Below are positions 43,515 through 50,849 of a DNA stretch of 64,000 nt, one piece after another. Under the pieces are notes generated by a model. That model did not search any database. It was not told the origin of the DNA and saw only the letters and a list, made by a program, of their open reading frames with translations. The position numbers were made by a program, and so were the translations under genes. Position 1 is the first letter of the stretch, and each line of letters opens with the position of its first letter. This DNA is from Microvirga sp052115485. GTDB taxonomy: Bacteria; Pseudomonadota; Alphaproteobacteria; Rhizobiales; Beijerinckiaceae. The DNA lies in the NCBI RefSeq assembly GCF_052115485.1, contig NZ_JBFRGU010000001.1, positions 434,001-498,000 on the forward strand. Reading direction: 5' to 3'.

Positions 43515-45032
43515 GTGACGACGATAACTGATCTCTTGATTGTGGGCGGGGGCATCAATGGCGCGGGGATTGCGCGTGATGCGGTAGGCCGTGGCCTCTC
43601 CGTCGTTCTTTGCGAGCAGGGCGACCTTGCGGGCTACACCTCCTCTGCCAGCACCAAGCTGATTCATGGCGGCCTGCGCTATCTGGAATATTATGAGTTT
43701 CGCCTCGTTCGTGAGGCCTTGTTCGAGCGTGAGCGCCTGCTGGAGGCCGCCCCTCACATCATCTGGCCGCTGCGCTTCATCCTGCCTCACGAGAAGGGCA
43801 TCCGCCCGGCCTGGTTCGTGCGGCTCGGCCTGTTCCTTTACGACCACCTCGCTCCGCGCAAGCGCCTGCCCGGCACCGAGACGATCCACCTGACCCGTCA
43901 TCCGGCCGGACAAGCTCTGAAGCCCGGCTTCGACACGGCCTTTGTGTACTCGGATTGCTGGGTCGAGGACAGCCGCATGGTCGCGCTGAACGCCCTCGAC
44001 GCAGCCGAGCGCGGGGCCGATATCCGCGTTCGCACCAAGCTCGTTTCCGCGCACCGCGAAGACGACATCTGGGTGGCGAAGCTGCAAAATACCGAGACCG
44101 GCGAGACGATGGAAGTGCGTGCGCGGGTGCTCGTGAATGCGGGCGGTCCGTTCGTGGCGGACGTCCTCAACACCAAGCTCGGCCTCAACACCCAGAAGAA
44201 CGTGCGCCTCGTGAAGGGCAGCCACATCGTGGTGCCGAAGCTCTTCGAGGACGACAAGGCTTTTATCCTGCAGAACACGGACAAGCGGATCGTGTTCGCC
44301 ATCCCCTATCAGGGCAAGTTCACGCTTGTGGGCACCACTGACATTCCGGTCGAGTCGGTGCCCGACAAAAAGGTCACTATCAGCGATGCCGAGATCCAAT
44401 ATCTCTGCGATGTGGTGAACCATCACTTCAAGCATCAGGTCACGCCCGCCGACGTGGTGTGGACCTATTCCGGCGTCCGTCCTCTCTTCGACGATGGCTC
44501 GACCAACGCCTCCGCGGTGACCCGCGACTACGTGTTCGACTTGGACGGCGAGGCCGGTCAGGCTCCGGTCCTCTCGATCTTCGGGGGCAAGATCACGACT
44601 TTCCGCAAGCTCTCCGAGCATGCGCTCGATGAGTTGAAGAAGTTCTTCCCCAACATGAAGCCGTCCTGGACGGAGAAGGCCAAGTTGCCGGGCGGCGACA
44701 TGCCGGACGCGGATTTCGACCGCTTTTTCGCCACCGTGAAGACCCGCTGGCCCTTCCTCCCGGAGGCCGTGGCTTATCGCTTGTCGCGAGCCTATGGCAC
44801 TCGCATCGAGGAACTCCTCGGCAAAGCGACCTCCATGGCCGATCTCGGCGAGGATTTCGGCGCCGGTCTGACGGGGGCGGAAGCCGATTACCTCGTCCGT
44901 TGGGAATGGGCCCGCAGCGCTGAGGACATCCTGTGGCGCCGCTCGAAGCTCGGTCTCCACGTGCCGAAGGATGCCGCCGCGAAAATCGATGCTTATCTGG
45001 CGGCGAAGAAAGTTCTCCAGCCGGCTCAGTAA
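43515..45032 (+). CDS. glpD: Aerobic glycerol-3-phosphate dehydrogenase
   Basis: About 505 residues. An FAD-binding motif lies at the N terminus (LLIVGGGINGAGIARDAVGRGL), followed by the GlpD hallmark SSASTKLIHGGLRYLE. VWTYSGVRPLFDD and FGGKITTFRKLSEHAL are also present. It oxidises glycerol-3-phosphate to dihydroxyacetone phosphate at the inner membrane and passes electrons to quinone. The GTG at 43515 has GAAGGAAAG upstream; an earlier in-frame GTG at 43467 is less likely. No glycerol kinase or facilitator gene is adjacent. Confidence 0.95.
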   Translation: MTTITDLLIVGGGINGAGIARDAVGRGLSVVLCEQGDLAGYTSSASTKLIHGGLRYLEYYEFRLVREALFERERLLEAAPHIIWPLRFILPHEKGIRPAWFVRLGLFLYDHLAPRKRLPGTETIHLTRHPAGQALKPGFDTAFVYSDCWVEDSRMVALNALDAAERGADIRVRTKLVSAHREDDIWVAKLQNTETGETMEVRARVLVNAGGPFVADVLNTKLGLNTQKNVRLVKGSHIVVPKLFEDDKAFILQNTDKRIVFAIPYQGKFTLVGTTDIPVESVPDKKVTISDAEIQYLCDVVNHHFKHQVTPADVVWTYSGVRPLFDDGSTNASAVTRDYVFDLDGEAGQAPVLSIFGGKITTFRKLSEHALDELKKFFPNMKPSWTEKAKLPGGDMPDADFDRFFATVKTRWPFLPEAVAYRLSRAYGTRIEELLGKATSMADLGEDFGAGLTGAEADYLVRWEWARSAEDILWRRSKLGLHVPKDAAAKIDAYLAAKKVLQPAQ

Positions 45033-45088
45033 CGGTTTAGATGCGGCCGCCGTCCATGGGCGAGCGGCGGACCGCGCCTCTCTTCGCG

Positions 45089-45514
45089 TCAGGCCCTTGC
45101 CAGGGCTTGGCGTAGCTTCTCGGCATGTGTTGCCAGAACGTCCGGCTTTTCCATTGTCCCGCTATGGGGTTTGAGCGCCACGCCATCGAAGCGCGGAATA
45201 ACGTGGAAATGCAGATGGAACACCAATTGCCCACCGGCTGTTTCGTTGAACTGATGGATCGTGACACCATCCGCATCGAAGGCGGCCTTCGAGGCTCTGG
45301 CGAGGAGTTGCACGGCCTGCGTCAGATGAACGAGATCCTTCGGCTCGGCATCCAGAATATTACGCGCCTTCGCCTTCGGGATGACGAGATGATGCCCCTC
45401 CCCACGTGGCATTATGTCCATAAATGCAAGGACATGCTCGTTCTCGTAGATTTTGTGCGCTGGTAGCTCCCCCCGCAGAATTTTCGCGAACACGTTGTCA
45501 TCGTCGTAAGTCAT
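45089..45514 (-). CDS. HIT-family nucleotide-binding hydrolase
   Basis: 141 residues of the Hint/HIT branch. The N terminus is DDDNVFAKILRGELPAHKIYE, and the catalytic histidine triad is HLHFHVIPRF, with GHHLVIPKAKARN upstream. Such proteins hydrolyse nucleotide phosphoramidates or similar bonds. The ATG at 45514 has GGAG seven bases upstream; the longer frame would begin with TTG. It converges with glpD. Confidence 0.92.
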   Translation of the reverse strand: MTYDDDNVFAKILRGELPAHKIYENEHVLAFMDIMPRGEGHHLVIPKAKARNILDAEPKDLVHLTQAVQLLARASKAAFDADGVTIHQFNETAGGQLVFHLHFHVIPRFDGVALKPHSGTMEKPDVLATHAEKLRQALARA

Positions 45515-45711
45515 GGCCACTCCGAAGGGCTCCAAGGGCAGGGAATTAAGCGTAGCAAGGATATTCGTTTAGGCAACGTGGCCCCACTTCGCCAGCCGTG
45601 CGCTCCGACAGAGACCGTTCCGGCTGCGGGGCGTGTCAATTGGCCTCCCTTGCCCTCCCGTCAATACTCCAACAGTCGCGTCTCGGCGAGCTTGGGCGCA
45701 AATGTCACGGG

Positions 45712-45736
45712 GAACCATCGAAATTGAGCGCGGTTG
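45712..45736 (+). promoter_or_regulatory. Possible EcfG-type promoter (imperfect) before the KGG gene
   Basis: GGAAC followed after 16 bases by GGTT, one mismatch from the EcfG consensus GGAAC-N16/17-CGTT. It lies 37 bases before the start codon of a stress-type small protein. Confidence 0.5.
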
Positions 45737-45772
45737 TTCAAAGCAAGCGGTAAATTGCTAAGGAGGCGTGAT

Positions 45773-45964
45773 ATGACAACCGGTTCGACTTCGAAGCGAG
45801 GTTTCGCGTCCATGGACGGCGAGCGTCAGCGCGAAATCGCGAGCAAGGGTGGGAAGAGCGTACCCGCGGAAAAGAGATCTTTCTCTCAGGATCGAGAGTT
45901 GGCTTCAGAAGCCGGTCGTAAAGGCGGCCAGGCCTCAGGCAGCACAAGAGGCTCACACGAATAA
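45773..45964 (+). CDS. KGG-repeat small stress protein (Con-10/YciG type)
   Basis: 63 residues, very hydrophilic, with the KGG/GGK repeats of the stress-induced Con-10/YciG family: KRGFASMDGERQREIASKGG, KSVPAEKRSFSQDRELASEAG, RKGGQASG. These proteins are general-stress or dehydration markers of unknown mechanism. The ATG at 45773 has an ideal AAGGAGG site. An imperfect EcfG-type promoter precedes it and an intrinsic terminator follows, so it is a single-gene unit beside the phyR locus. Confidence 0.88.
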   Translation: MTTGSTSKRGFASMDGERQREIASKGGKSVPAEKRSFSQDRELASEAGRKGGQASGSTRGSHE

Positions 45965-45982
45965 TCCCGCTCGCAACTGACA

Positions 45983-46013
45983 AAAAGAGGTCGATTTCGG
46001 CCTCTTTTCTTTT
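45983..46013. terminator. Intrinsic terminator after the KGG gene
   Basis: AAAAGAGG and CCTCTTTT pair around a ten-base loop, followed by CTTTT. The A-run on the other side makes it usable on the minus strand also, for the gene at 46.0-46.6 kb. Confidence 0.85.
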
Positions 46014-46025
46014 ATGCGGCACACC

Positions 46026-46559
46026 TCAGAAATGGAATTTCATGCTTGAATCGTGAGAGTCGACGGAGCGAGCCCGGCAATCATTGCCGATGATGGCCTC
46101 GAAACGATCAGCGTCGATAAAGTCGTCTTCGACAAAAAACGGCTTCAGATCCTTGGCAAGATCGGCAGACAATTGCAGAAGCGTTTCTGTCAGCTCCACG
46201 CATAACATGCTCGCGGCACGCCGAAGGAGAGGTTGAGCGTCTACGCCCGCTGCGCCGATCAGCGTCAGCAGGCTGAACTCTTCACCTGTCCCGCGACGTG
46301 ACCCTATCGCGTTGATCGTCAAGGAGTTGCTGCGTTGCCGCCGGATCGCAAACGAAAAAAGCAGAGCGTCAGACAACGCCGCGCGCGCTTGCTGCGCCCC
46401 GACGACATTCGTCAGGCTCGCCTCTCGCTCCTCCAGAATCGGCGACTGATAAGCTTCTCCGAGATCGGCAAGCCCACGAAAGAGATCGATGGCAGGAAGA
46501 ATTTTAGGGGAGAAGAGAATCAGAACCGATCGGTCGGACTCAAATGCTTTTGTCTCCAT
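46026..46559 (-). CDS. Hypothetical protein in a stress-response operon
   Basis: 177 residues; no family is recognised. It is mostly helical with alternating hydrophobic and charged stretches (SPKILPAIDLFRGLADLGEAY; SMLCVELTETLLQLSADLAKDL) and lacks a signal peptide or membrane segment. It lies 44 bases after a 69-residue gene that has a perfect EcfG-type promoter, so it probably belongs to the general stress regulon. It shares a terminator with the convergent KGG gene. Confidence 0.65.
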   Translation of the reverse strand: METKAFESDRSVLILFSPKILPAIDLFRGLADLGEAYQSPILEEREASLTNVVGAQQARAALSDALLFSFAIRRQRSNSLTINAIGSRRGTGEEFSLLTLIGAAGVDAQPLLRRAASMLCVELTETLLQLSADLAKDLKPFFVEDDFIDADRFEAIIGNDCRARSVDSHDSSMKFHF

Positions 46560-46603
46560 TTGCCTTTGCTCTCAAACCGCCAGCCATTATCTGCGACAAA
46601 GCG

Positions 46604-46813
46604 TCAGACGCTAGACCTCGCAGGCACGACCAAATGTCGCTGCAACAAGAGCGGGCAAATCACCTGATCCTCCTGTTGTTCGACCATCATTCCGCTCACC
46701 ATCGACGCCACTCGCGGCTCGTCGCTCGCATGCGCGCTGGACAACGAGCGAAGCAGTTCAGGAGGCAGATCCTGAACGGCGAGAATGGTTTCGATATCGC
46801 TGGTGGTAATCAT
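46604..46813 (-). CDS. Small hypothetical protein under an EcfG-type promoter
   Basis: 69 residues from the ATG at 46813 with GGGAGAGAG just upstream. The N terminus is acidic (MITTSDIETILAVQDLPPELLRSLSSAHASDEP) and no family is recognised. The frame is open further upstream but the extension crosses the end of the ABC exporter gene and lacks a plausible start. A perfect EcfG-type promoter lies 36-61 bases upstream, which supports the gene being real and stress-induced. Confidence 0.65.
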   Translation of the reverse strand: MITTSDIETILAVQDLPPELLRSLSSAHASDEPRVASMVSGMMVEQQEDQVICPLLLQRHLVVPARSSV

Positions 46814-46848
46814 GCATCTCTCTCCCGAGCAATACGCTCTGGTATTGG

Positions 46849-46874
46849 AACGTGCCGGACCGATGCGAGGTTCC
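46849..46874 (-). promoter_or_regulatory. EcfG-type promoter of the 69-residue gene
   Basis: On the minus strand GGAAC (46874-46870) is followed after exactly 17 bases by CGTT (46852-46849), a full match to the EcfG consensus. A transcript start is expected near 46842. Confidence 0.8.
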
Positions 46875-46937
46875 GGCCAAATGGCCGCAGCCCTTTGCTC
46901 ACAGCCGTAAAACGCAATGGAGATCACAAAAAGCGCG

Positions 46938-48791
46938 TTATCGCGAAGCCGGTTTTTCTTCCGCGTTCTCACGACGGATCAGGCGTCGGAACAGAAGTCC
47001 AAAAGCCCTTCGGAGCGCGAAAGTACCCGGTGAGAGAACCTCATCGACCACGAGCTTGGCTCCATCTTTTCGCCGCGCGAGAACGAGGCGTCGATCATGA
47101 AAGGCTTCCAGTTCGGGCCGGTGGCCGACGCTGATGACTGCCGCATTGGGAAGCTTTTCAGAAATGCGATGGAGAAGAGTTTCCTGCGTCGCGGGGTCCA
47201 ACGCGGACGTCGCTTCATCCATGACGATAATGTCCGGCTTCTGAATGAAGAGCTGCGCGAATGCCAGACGTTGCTGCTCGCCCCCGGACAAGGTTCTGTC
47301 CCACGGCACGTCCGGTTCGTCGAGTTTATCCGCAAGGTGCGAGAGACCTGCATCGAAGAGCGCATCTCTCACGGCTTTGTCCGCAAGTGATTCCTCCGGG
47401 CTCGGATACGCGACGGCACGCTTCAGCGATCCCATCGGCACGTAAGGACGCTGTGGCATGAAGAACAGCTTCGCGCCGCGGCGAGTGGAGATTTCACCAC
47501 TGCCCCAAGGCCAAAGCCCCGCAATCGCACGGATCAAAGTGCTCTTCCCGGCGCCGGATTCACCAACAACAAGAACCTTTTCACCGGGGGCGATCGTGAC
47601 TTTCGTTTCGCCTACAACGGCGGTTCCGTCATCGAGATTGACGGATACATCGCGCAGTTGGAGCGCCGCAACGTCGTCCACTTGAGAGCGAATGATGTGC
47701 CCTGCTCCGGGATGTTCCGCCAATTCCAATCGGTCGAGCGAAACGATCAGCCCTGCGACGCGATTGGCCGATGCGGTCCAATCCGCCAGTCGCGGGTAAT
47801 TTTCGACGAGCCAGTTGAAGGATTGCTGGACGGTCACAAAGGCGGTGGAGGCCTGCATCACTTCGCCCAGCGACATCGTGCCGGCCAGATAATTCGGTGC
47901 GCACAGGATGATCGGAACGACCGGCGCGAGCACGAAATTGCCATAGGACACGATCGTCGTGCGCAGGTATTGGCCGCACATGGCGCGCCATTGCATGATC
48001 ACATGCCCGAGCGCCCTGCTGAGCGCACTACGCTCCTCCGGCTCGCCGCCGAGAAGCGCGATGCTCTCACCGTTTTCGCGCAAGCGCGTCGCCGCATAGC
48101 GAAACTCGGCCTCGGATTGGTTCTTGCTTTCAGCGACTTCGACGAAGCGGCGACCAATGATCAGCATCGCTGTCGTTGTAAAAACGGAATAGGCGACCGC
48201 GACAAAGACGAGATAGCCGGGTATCTCGATCTCGCGCCCCAACCAGCTGAAGGATATCGATCCACTGACAACCCAGAGGACACTGATGAAAGTGACAGCG
48301 GTCAAGACAGCTGTGACGACACCGAAGGCGAAATCGACAGGCGATTCAGTCGCGATGCGCGTATCGTCCGCGATCCTGAATTCTGGATTCTGATGCTCAC
48401 CCTGCACCAGGTTCAATTGATAATATCGTCCATTCTCGAGCCAACGGTCGATCTGATAATCGGTGAGCCACGCTCGCCATGCGCGCTGTGTCGTAAGACG
48501 CCCCCACACAGAAGCGACATTGAAGGCAACGGCAGCGAGAGCGAGAGGAACGAAGAAGAACGCCGCGCGGCCAACGAGGGCGATGTCCTTCTTTTCGAGC
48601 GCGTCGAAGAGATCGCGATTCCAAACATTCAACCGGAACTGGACGTAGAGCTGACCGAGAATGATTCCGAGAAGCGCGATCGTGAGCAGCCACGCCTCAC
48701 GCTTCGATACTCCCGTCCAGAAACCTGAGGCAGCGTGCCAAAACCGGGCGAAGAGACGCCGACGATCCACTTTCTCGTCAGGCATGCGCAC
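46938..48791 (-). CDS. ABC exporter, SbmA/BacA-YddA type, with ATPase domain
   Basis: 617 residues. The N-terminal half is an SbmA/BacA-like membrane domain with about six helices (FWTGVSKREAWLLTIALLGIILGQLYVQFRLNVWNRDLFDALE, YYQLNL, NPEFRIADD). The C-terminal half is a complete ATPase: VVGESGAGKSTLIRAI, LSGGEQQRLAF, DIIVMDEATSALD. Relatives import or export peptides, cobalamin or fatty-acyl compounds. The GTG at 48791 lies seven bases after GGAGG. It follows the EcfG-promoted gene at 48.8-49.3 kb by 23 bases, so it is probably part of the stress regulon. Confidence 0.9.
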   Translation of the reverse strand: MRMPDEKVDRRRLFARFWHAASGFWTGVSKREAWLLTIALLGIILGQLYVQFRLNVWNRDLFDALEKKDIALVGRAAFFFVPLALAAVAFNVASVWGRLTTQRAWRAWLTDYQIDRWLENGRYYQLNLVQGEHQNPEFRIADDTRIATESPVDFAFGVVTAVLTAVTFISVLWVVSGSISFSWLGREIEIPGYLVFVAVAYSVFTTTAMLIIGRRFVEVAESKNQSEAEFRYAATRLRENGESIALLGGEPEERSALSRALGHVIMQWRAMCGQYLRTTIVSYGNFVLAPVVPIILCAPNYLAGTMSLGEVMQASTAFVTVQQSFNWLVENYPRLADWTASANRVAGLIVSLDRLELAEHPGAGHIIRSQVDDVAALQLRDVSVNLDDGTAVVGETKVTIAPGEKVLVVGESGAGKSTLIRAIAGLWPWGSGEISTRRGAKLFFMPQRPYVPMGSLKRAVAYPSPEESLADKAVRDALFDAGLSHLADKLDEPDVPWDRTLSGGEQQRLAFAQLFIQKPDIIVMDEATSALDPATQETLLHRISEKLPNAAVISVGHRPELEAFHDRRLVLARRKDGAKLVVDEVLSPGTFALRRAFGLLFRRLIRRENAEEKPASR

Positions 48792-48814
48792 TCAAGACCC
48801 TCCTTCTACGCCCC

Positions 48815-49339
48815 CTAAAGGTAAGGTTGCCCGGTTTCGCGCATCACCAGGCATAGACCCGGCGGCGGCGATGCATCGGATTTGACGAGCGAGCTGAGCG
48901 GACTGGTGCAGCCTATCGCACTGCCTTGACGTTTCACGGTGGGCTCATCCTTGCCTTCCCGCCGCTCCATCGGTTGCTGCACCAGTGGAGACGTCTCCCG
49001 AGCCTTCATCGTCAGGATTGGGAGATCCGTATTTCTGGCAAAAATCGTCATGCCAACCTGCGGATCGGATTGATAAAGCACTTCGCCGTCGCGTCCACGC
49101 AGGATTACGCTCGTCCCGGTTCCGACCAGTTCGACCTCCGTGACCAAAGACTTGCCAGAAACGGCGACCGGAGGCGCCAAGCGATCCGATTTGCCTTCTA
49201 CGGCGACCACCTGCCCTAATGACAGGTTCGATGTCCGCGGAGGCTGAGTTTGAGGCGGTTGGCTGAGTGAAGCGTGTGCGAAGGTCGCGGCCAGCGCAAT
49301 CCCTGTCGCTCCAATGAGAGTTCCTGGCGTGCCGAGCAT
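48815..49339 (-). CDS. Exported hypothetical protein under an EcfG-type promoter
   Basis: 174 residues. The N-terminal hydrophobic segment (GTLIGATGIALAATFAHASLS) looks like a signal peptide. The mature part has an all-beta pattern (SLGQVVAVEGKSDRL, LVTEVELVGTGTSVILRGRDGEVLY) that continues to a C-terminal tail with paired cysteines. I recognise no named family. GGAGG lies six bases before the ATG at 49339. A perfect EcfG-type promoter is 43-68 bases upstream. The SbmA-like exporter gene follows in the same direction, so the two may act together in the envelope under stress. Confidence 0.75.
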   Translation of the reverse strand: MLGTPGTLIGATGIALAATFAHASLSQPPQTQPPRTSNLSLGQVVAVEGKSDRLAPPVAVSGKSLVTEVELVGTGTSVILRGRDGEVLYQSDPQVGMTIFARNTDLPILTMKARETSPLVQQPMERREGKDEPTVKRQGSAIGCTSPLSSLVKSDASPPPGLCLVMRETGQPYL

Positions 49340-49381
49340 CTGGGCCTCCTGCAAGAGCAGCTTGGCTGAGTTCGACACATC

Positions 49382-49407
49382 AACGCTACGGCAGCGCTCG
49401 ATGTTCC
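49382..49407 (-). promoter_or_regulatory. EcfG-type promoter of the exported protein/ABC exporter unit
   Basis: On the minus strand GGAAC (49407-49403) and CGTT (49385-49382) are separated by exactly 17 bases. It is back-to-back with a plus-strand EcfG-type promoter only 35 bases away. Confidence 0.82.
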
Positions 49408-49442
49408 TGCGTAATCCTTAAGGGAATATATGGAAATATGGT

Positions 49443-49468
49443 GGAACTTTCGATGTTTTCGATGCGTT
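49443..49468 (+). promoter_or_regulatory. EcfG-type promoter of an intergenic RNA
   Basis: GGAAC (49443-49447), 17-base spacer, CGTT (49465-49468): a full consensus match on the plus strand with no coding gene downstream before the terminator at 49.53 kb. Confidence 0.82.
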
Positions 49469-49474
49469 ACTTCA

Positions 49475-49561
49475 GTACCGGCCTCCTGGTCCTCCCCGCA
49501 TTCCCCTTGTGCATTGGCCGGCACCTTCAAGACGGGTCATATATTATGGCCCGTCTTTTTT
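49475..49561 (+). ncRNA. Candidate stress-induced small RNA with C-rich loop (GsrN-like design)
   Basis: About 87 nucleotides from the expected start of the EcfG-type promoter to an intrinsic terminator. A first hairpin pairs CCGGCC (49478-49483) with GGCCGG (49516-49521). Its 32-base loop is rich in C and contains CCTCC and TCCTCCCC, complementary to ribosome-binding sites. A second hairpin with a U-run ends it. This is the layout of Caulobacter GsrN and of the CU-rich-loop RNAs of Rhodobacter. It lies beside phyR. Homology to a named RNA is not claimed. Confidence 0.7.
49531..49561 (+). terminator. Intrinsic terminator of the small RNA
   Basis: A ten-bp stem starting GACGGG and closing CCCGTC, a five-base loop and six T. 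No plus-strand gene ends nearby, so it must serve the intergenic transcript. Confidence 0.88.
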
Positions 49562-49587
49562 ATTTTATATTCAGCTTCACAATAACG

Positions 49588-49619
49588 AAAACGCCCGACC
49601 AACAACGGGCCGGGCGTTT
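49588..49619 (-). terminator. Intrinsic terminator of phyR
   Basis: AAACGCCCG and CGGGCGTTT pair; on the minus strand the stem is followed by a T-rich run. It starts 22 bases after the phyR stop. Confidence 0.8.
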
Positions 49620-49641
49620 CTTTCAACAAATGTGACTTCTT

Positions 49642-50445
49642 CTACGCAGAGGCACGCATTTCAGGACGTCGTGCGCGTTGCTGGAAGAACAGGGCCTGAC
49701 TGATGACGGCCGACACATTGGCCGGTTGGAAGGGTTTGGCGATCAGGAAAGCAGGCTCCGGCCGCTCGCCGGTCAGGAACCGTTCCGGATAGGCGGTGAT
49801 GAAGATCACCGGCACCTCGAAAGTCTTCAGAAGGTCGTTCACCGCATCGAGGCCAGAACTTCCATCGGCGAGCTGGATATCGGCCAGAATCAGCCCCGGA
49901 CGCTTGGCATTGGCGAGTTTGACAGCCTCGGTGCGCGTGCGCGCGACGCCGGTGACGTTGTGCCCAAGGCTTTCGACGAGCGCCTCCAGATCCATGGCGA
50001 TCAGAGGCTCGTCCTCGATGATCAGAATATCTGTCGCCATATCGGCAGCCAGTTCGCGGCCCGCTTCCTCTACAAGATCCTGAACGGCTTTTCCATCCAC
50101 ATCGAGGATGTGGGAGACCTCAGCCTCGGAGAAACCTTCAAGGCTGGAAAGCAGGAATGCCTGTCTTGGGAGTGGTGTAATCTGTCCAATCCTGACCTCC
50201 GCCGGCAAATCCCGCTGAATTTGCTCGCCGCGCCCATTCACGGACAATGAATTCCAAATCCGGGTGAATACCTGGAACAGTTCGACCTTGACGTTTCCTT
50301 CCGCCCTGATTGTAGCAGGATCGCTGACAAGGGTCTCGAGAGTAGCCGCCACATAGGCATCTCCGGCGGCCTGGCTACCGGTCAGAGCACGGGCGTAGCG
50401 GCGAAGATACGGCAGATGCTGGACAACCAGCTGAGCTGTCGACAT
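49642..50445 (-). CDS. phyR: PhyR, anti-anti-sigma response regulator of the general stress response
   Basis: 267 residues in the PhyR order: an ECF-sigma-like domain first (residues 1-130, SAQ-type helices TAQLVVQHLPYLRRYARALTG and LPRQAFLLSSLEGFSEAEVSHIL), then a receiver domain. The receiver has the acidic cluster E144-D145-E146, phospho-acceptor Asp189 (LILADIQLADG), Thr217 and Lys237. When phosphorylated, its sigma-like domain sequesters NepR and frees EcfG. It is divergent from nepR-ecfG, as in most Alphaproteobacteria. No canonical EcfG promoter is seen ahead of it on the minus strand. Confidence 0.97.
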   Translation of the reverse strand: MSTAQLVVQHLPYLRRYARALTGSQAAGDAYVAATLETLVSDPATIRAEGNVKVELFQVFTRIWNSLSVNGRGEQIQRDLPAEVRIGQITPLPRQAFLLSSLEGFSEAEVSHILDVDGKAVQDLVEEAGRELAADMATDILIIEDEPLIAMDLEALVESLGHNVTGVARTRTEAVKLANAKRPGLILADIQLADGSSGLDAVNDLLKTFEVPVIFITAYPERFLTGERPEPAFLIAKPFQPANVSAVISQALFFQQRARRPEMRASA

Positions 50446-50521
50446 TCGTTTCCCCTTAGTGGTCTTTAGACGTTGTACCTGGACAATTTAATTCTGAATC
50501 GCAGCAAAAGTTCCACTAAAG

Positions 50522-50546
50522 GGAACCGAAAGCAAGAACCTGCGTT
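50522..50546 (+). promoter_or_regulatory. EcfG-type promoter of nepR-ecfG
   Basis: GGAAC (50522-50526), 16-base spacer, CGTT (50543-50546). It sits 76-100 bases before nepR and fits the autoregulation known for this operon. Confidence 0.85.
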
Positions 50547-50621
50547 ATGGTTCAAAAATATTATGTGCGCGCACACTGCCCTGCCGGACTTGGGTTCTGG
50601 CGGCAGGTGTAGGGGATACAA

Positions 50622-50849
50622 ATGACAAGTGAAAAAGGGAACAAGCTCGCCCGGGTCATCCCAGAGGCAGCGCTCGGCGACAAGCTTGACCCCGAACCGC
50701 GGCTCGACGAGATCAGCCAGTCCCGCATCGGTGAGCAGCTTCGTGCGATGTACGACGATCTGATGCAGCAACCAATTCCCGACAAATTTGCGGAATTGCT
50801 CTCGAAGCTCGATCAAGGCGCCAGGTCCTCCGAGGAGGAGAAGTCTTGA
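50622..50849 (+). CDS. nepR: NepR, anti-sigma factor
   Basis: 75 residues. The core (RIGEQLRAMYDDLMQQPIPDKFAELLSKLD) is the conserved two-helix NepR motif, including the LR-x-YDD-L and P-IPD signatures, with disordered ends. It binds EcfG, or PhyR under stress. Its stop codon overlaps the TTG start of ecfG (TTGA), so the two are translationally coupled. Confidence 0.95.
   Translation: MTSEKGNKLARVIPEAALGDKLDPEPRLDEISQSRIGEQLRAMYDDLMQQPIPDKFAELLSKLDQGARSSEEEKS

Noticed and set aside
43446..44960. 504-codon minus-strand open frame opposite glpD
   Set aside because: Antisense shadow of glpD, which has complete FAD and substrate motifs.
49438..49635. 65-codon frame across the sRNA candidate
   Set aside because: Its ATG lies before the -35 element of the EcfG promoter and the frame runs through the terminator hairpin, so it cannot be translated from the predicted transcript.
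50489..50514. Possible EcfG promoter for phyR on the minus strand
   Set aside because: A GGAAC element exists on the minus strand (50514-50510), but the bases 16-17 further on read AATT or ATTA instead of CGTT.
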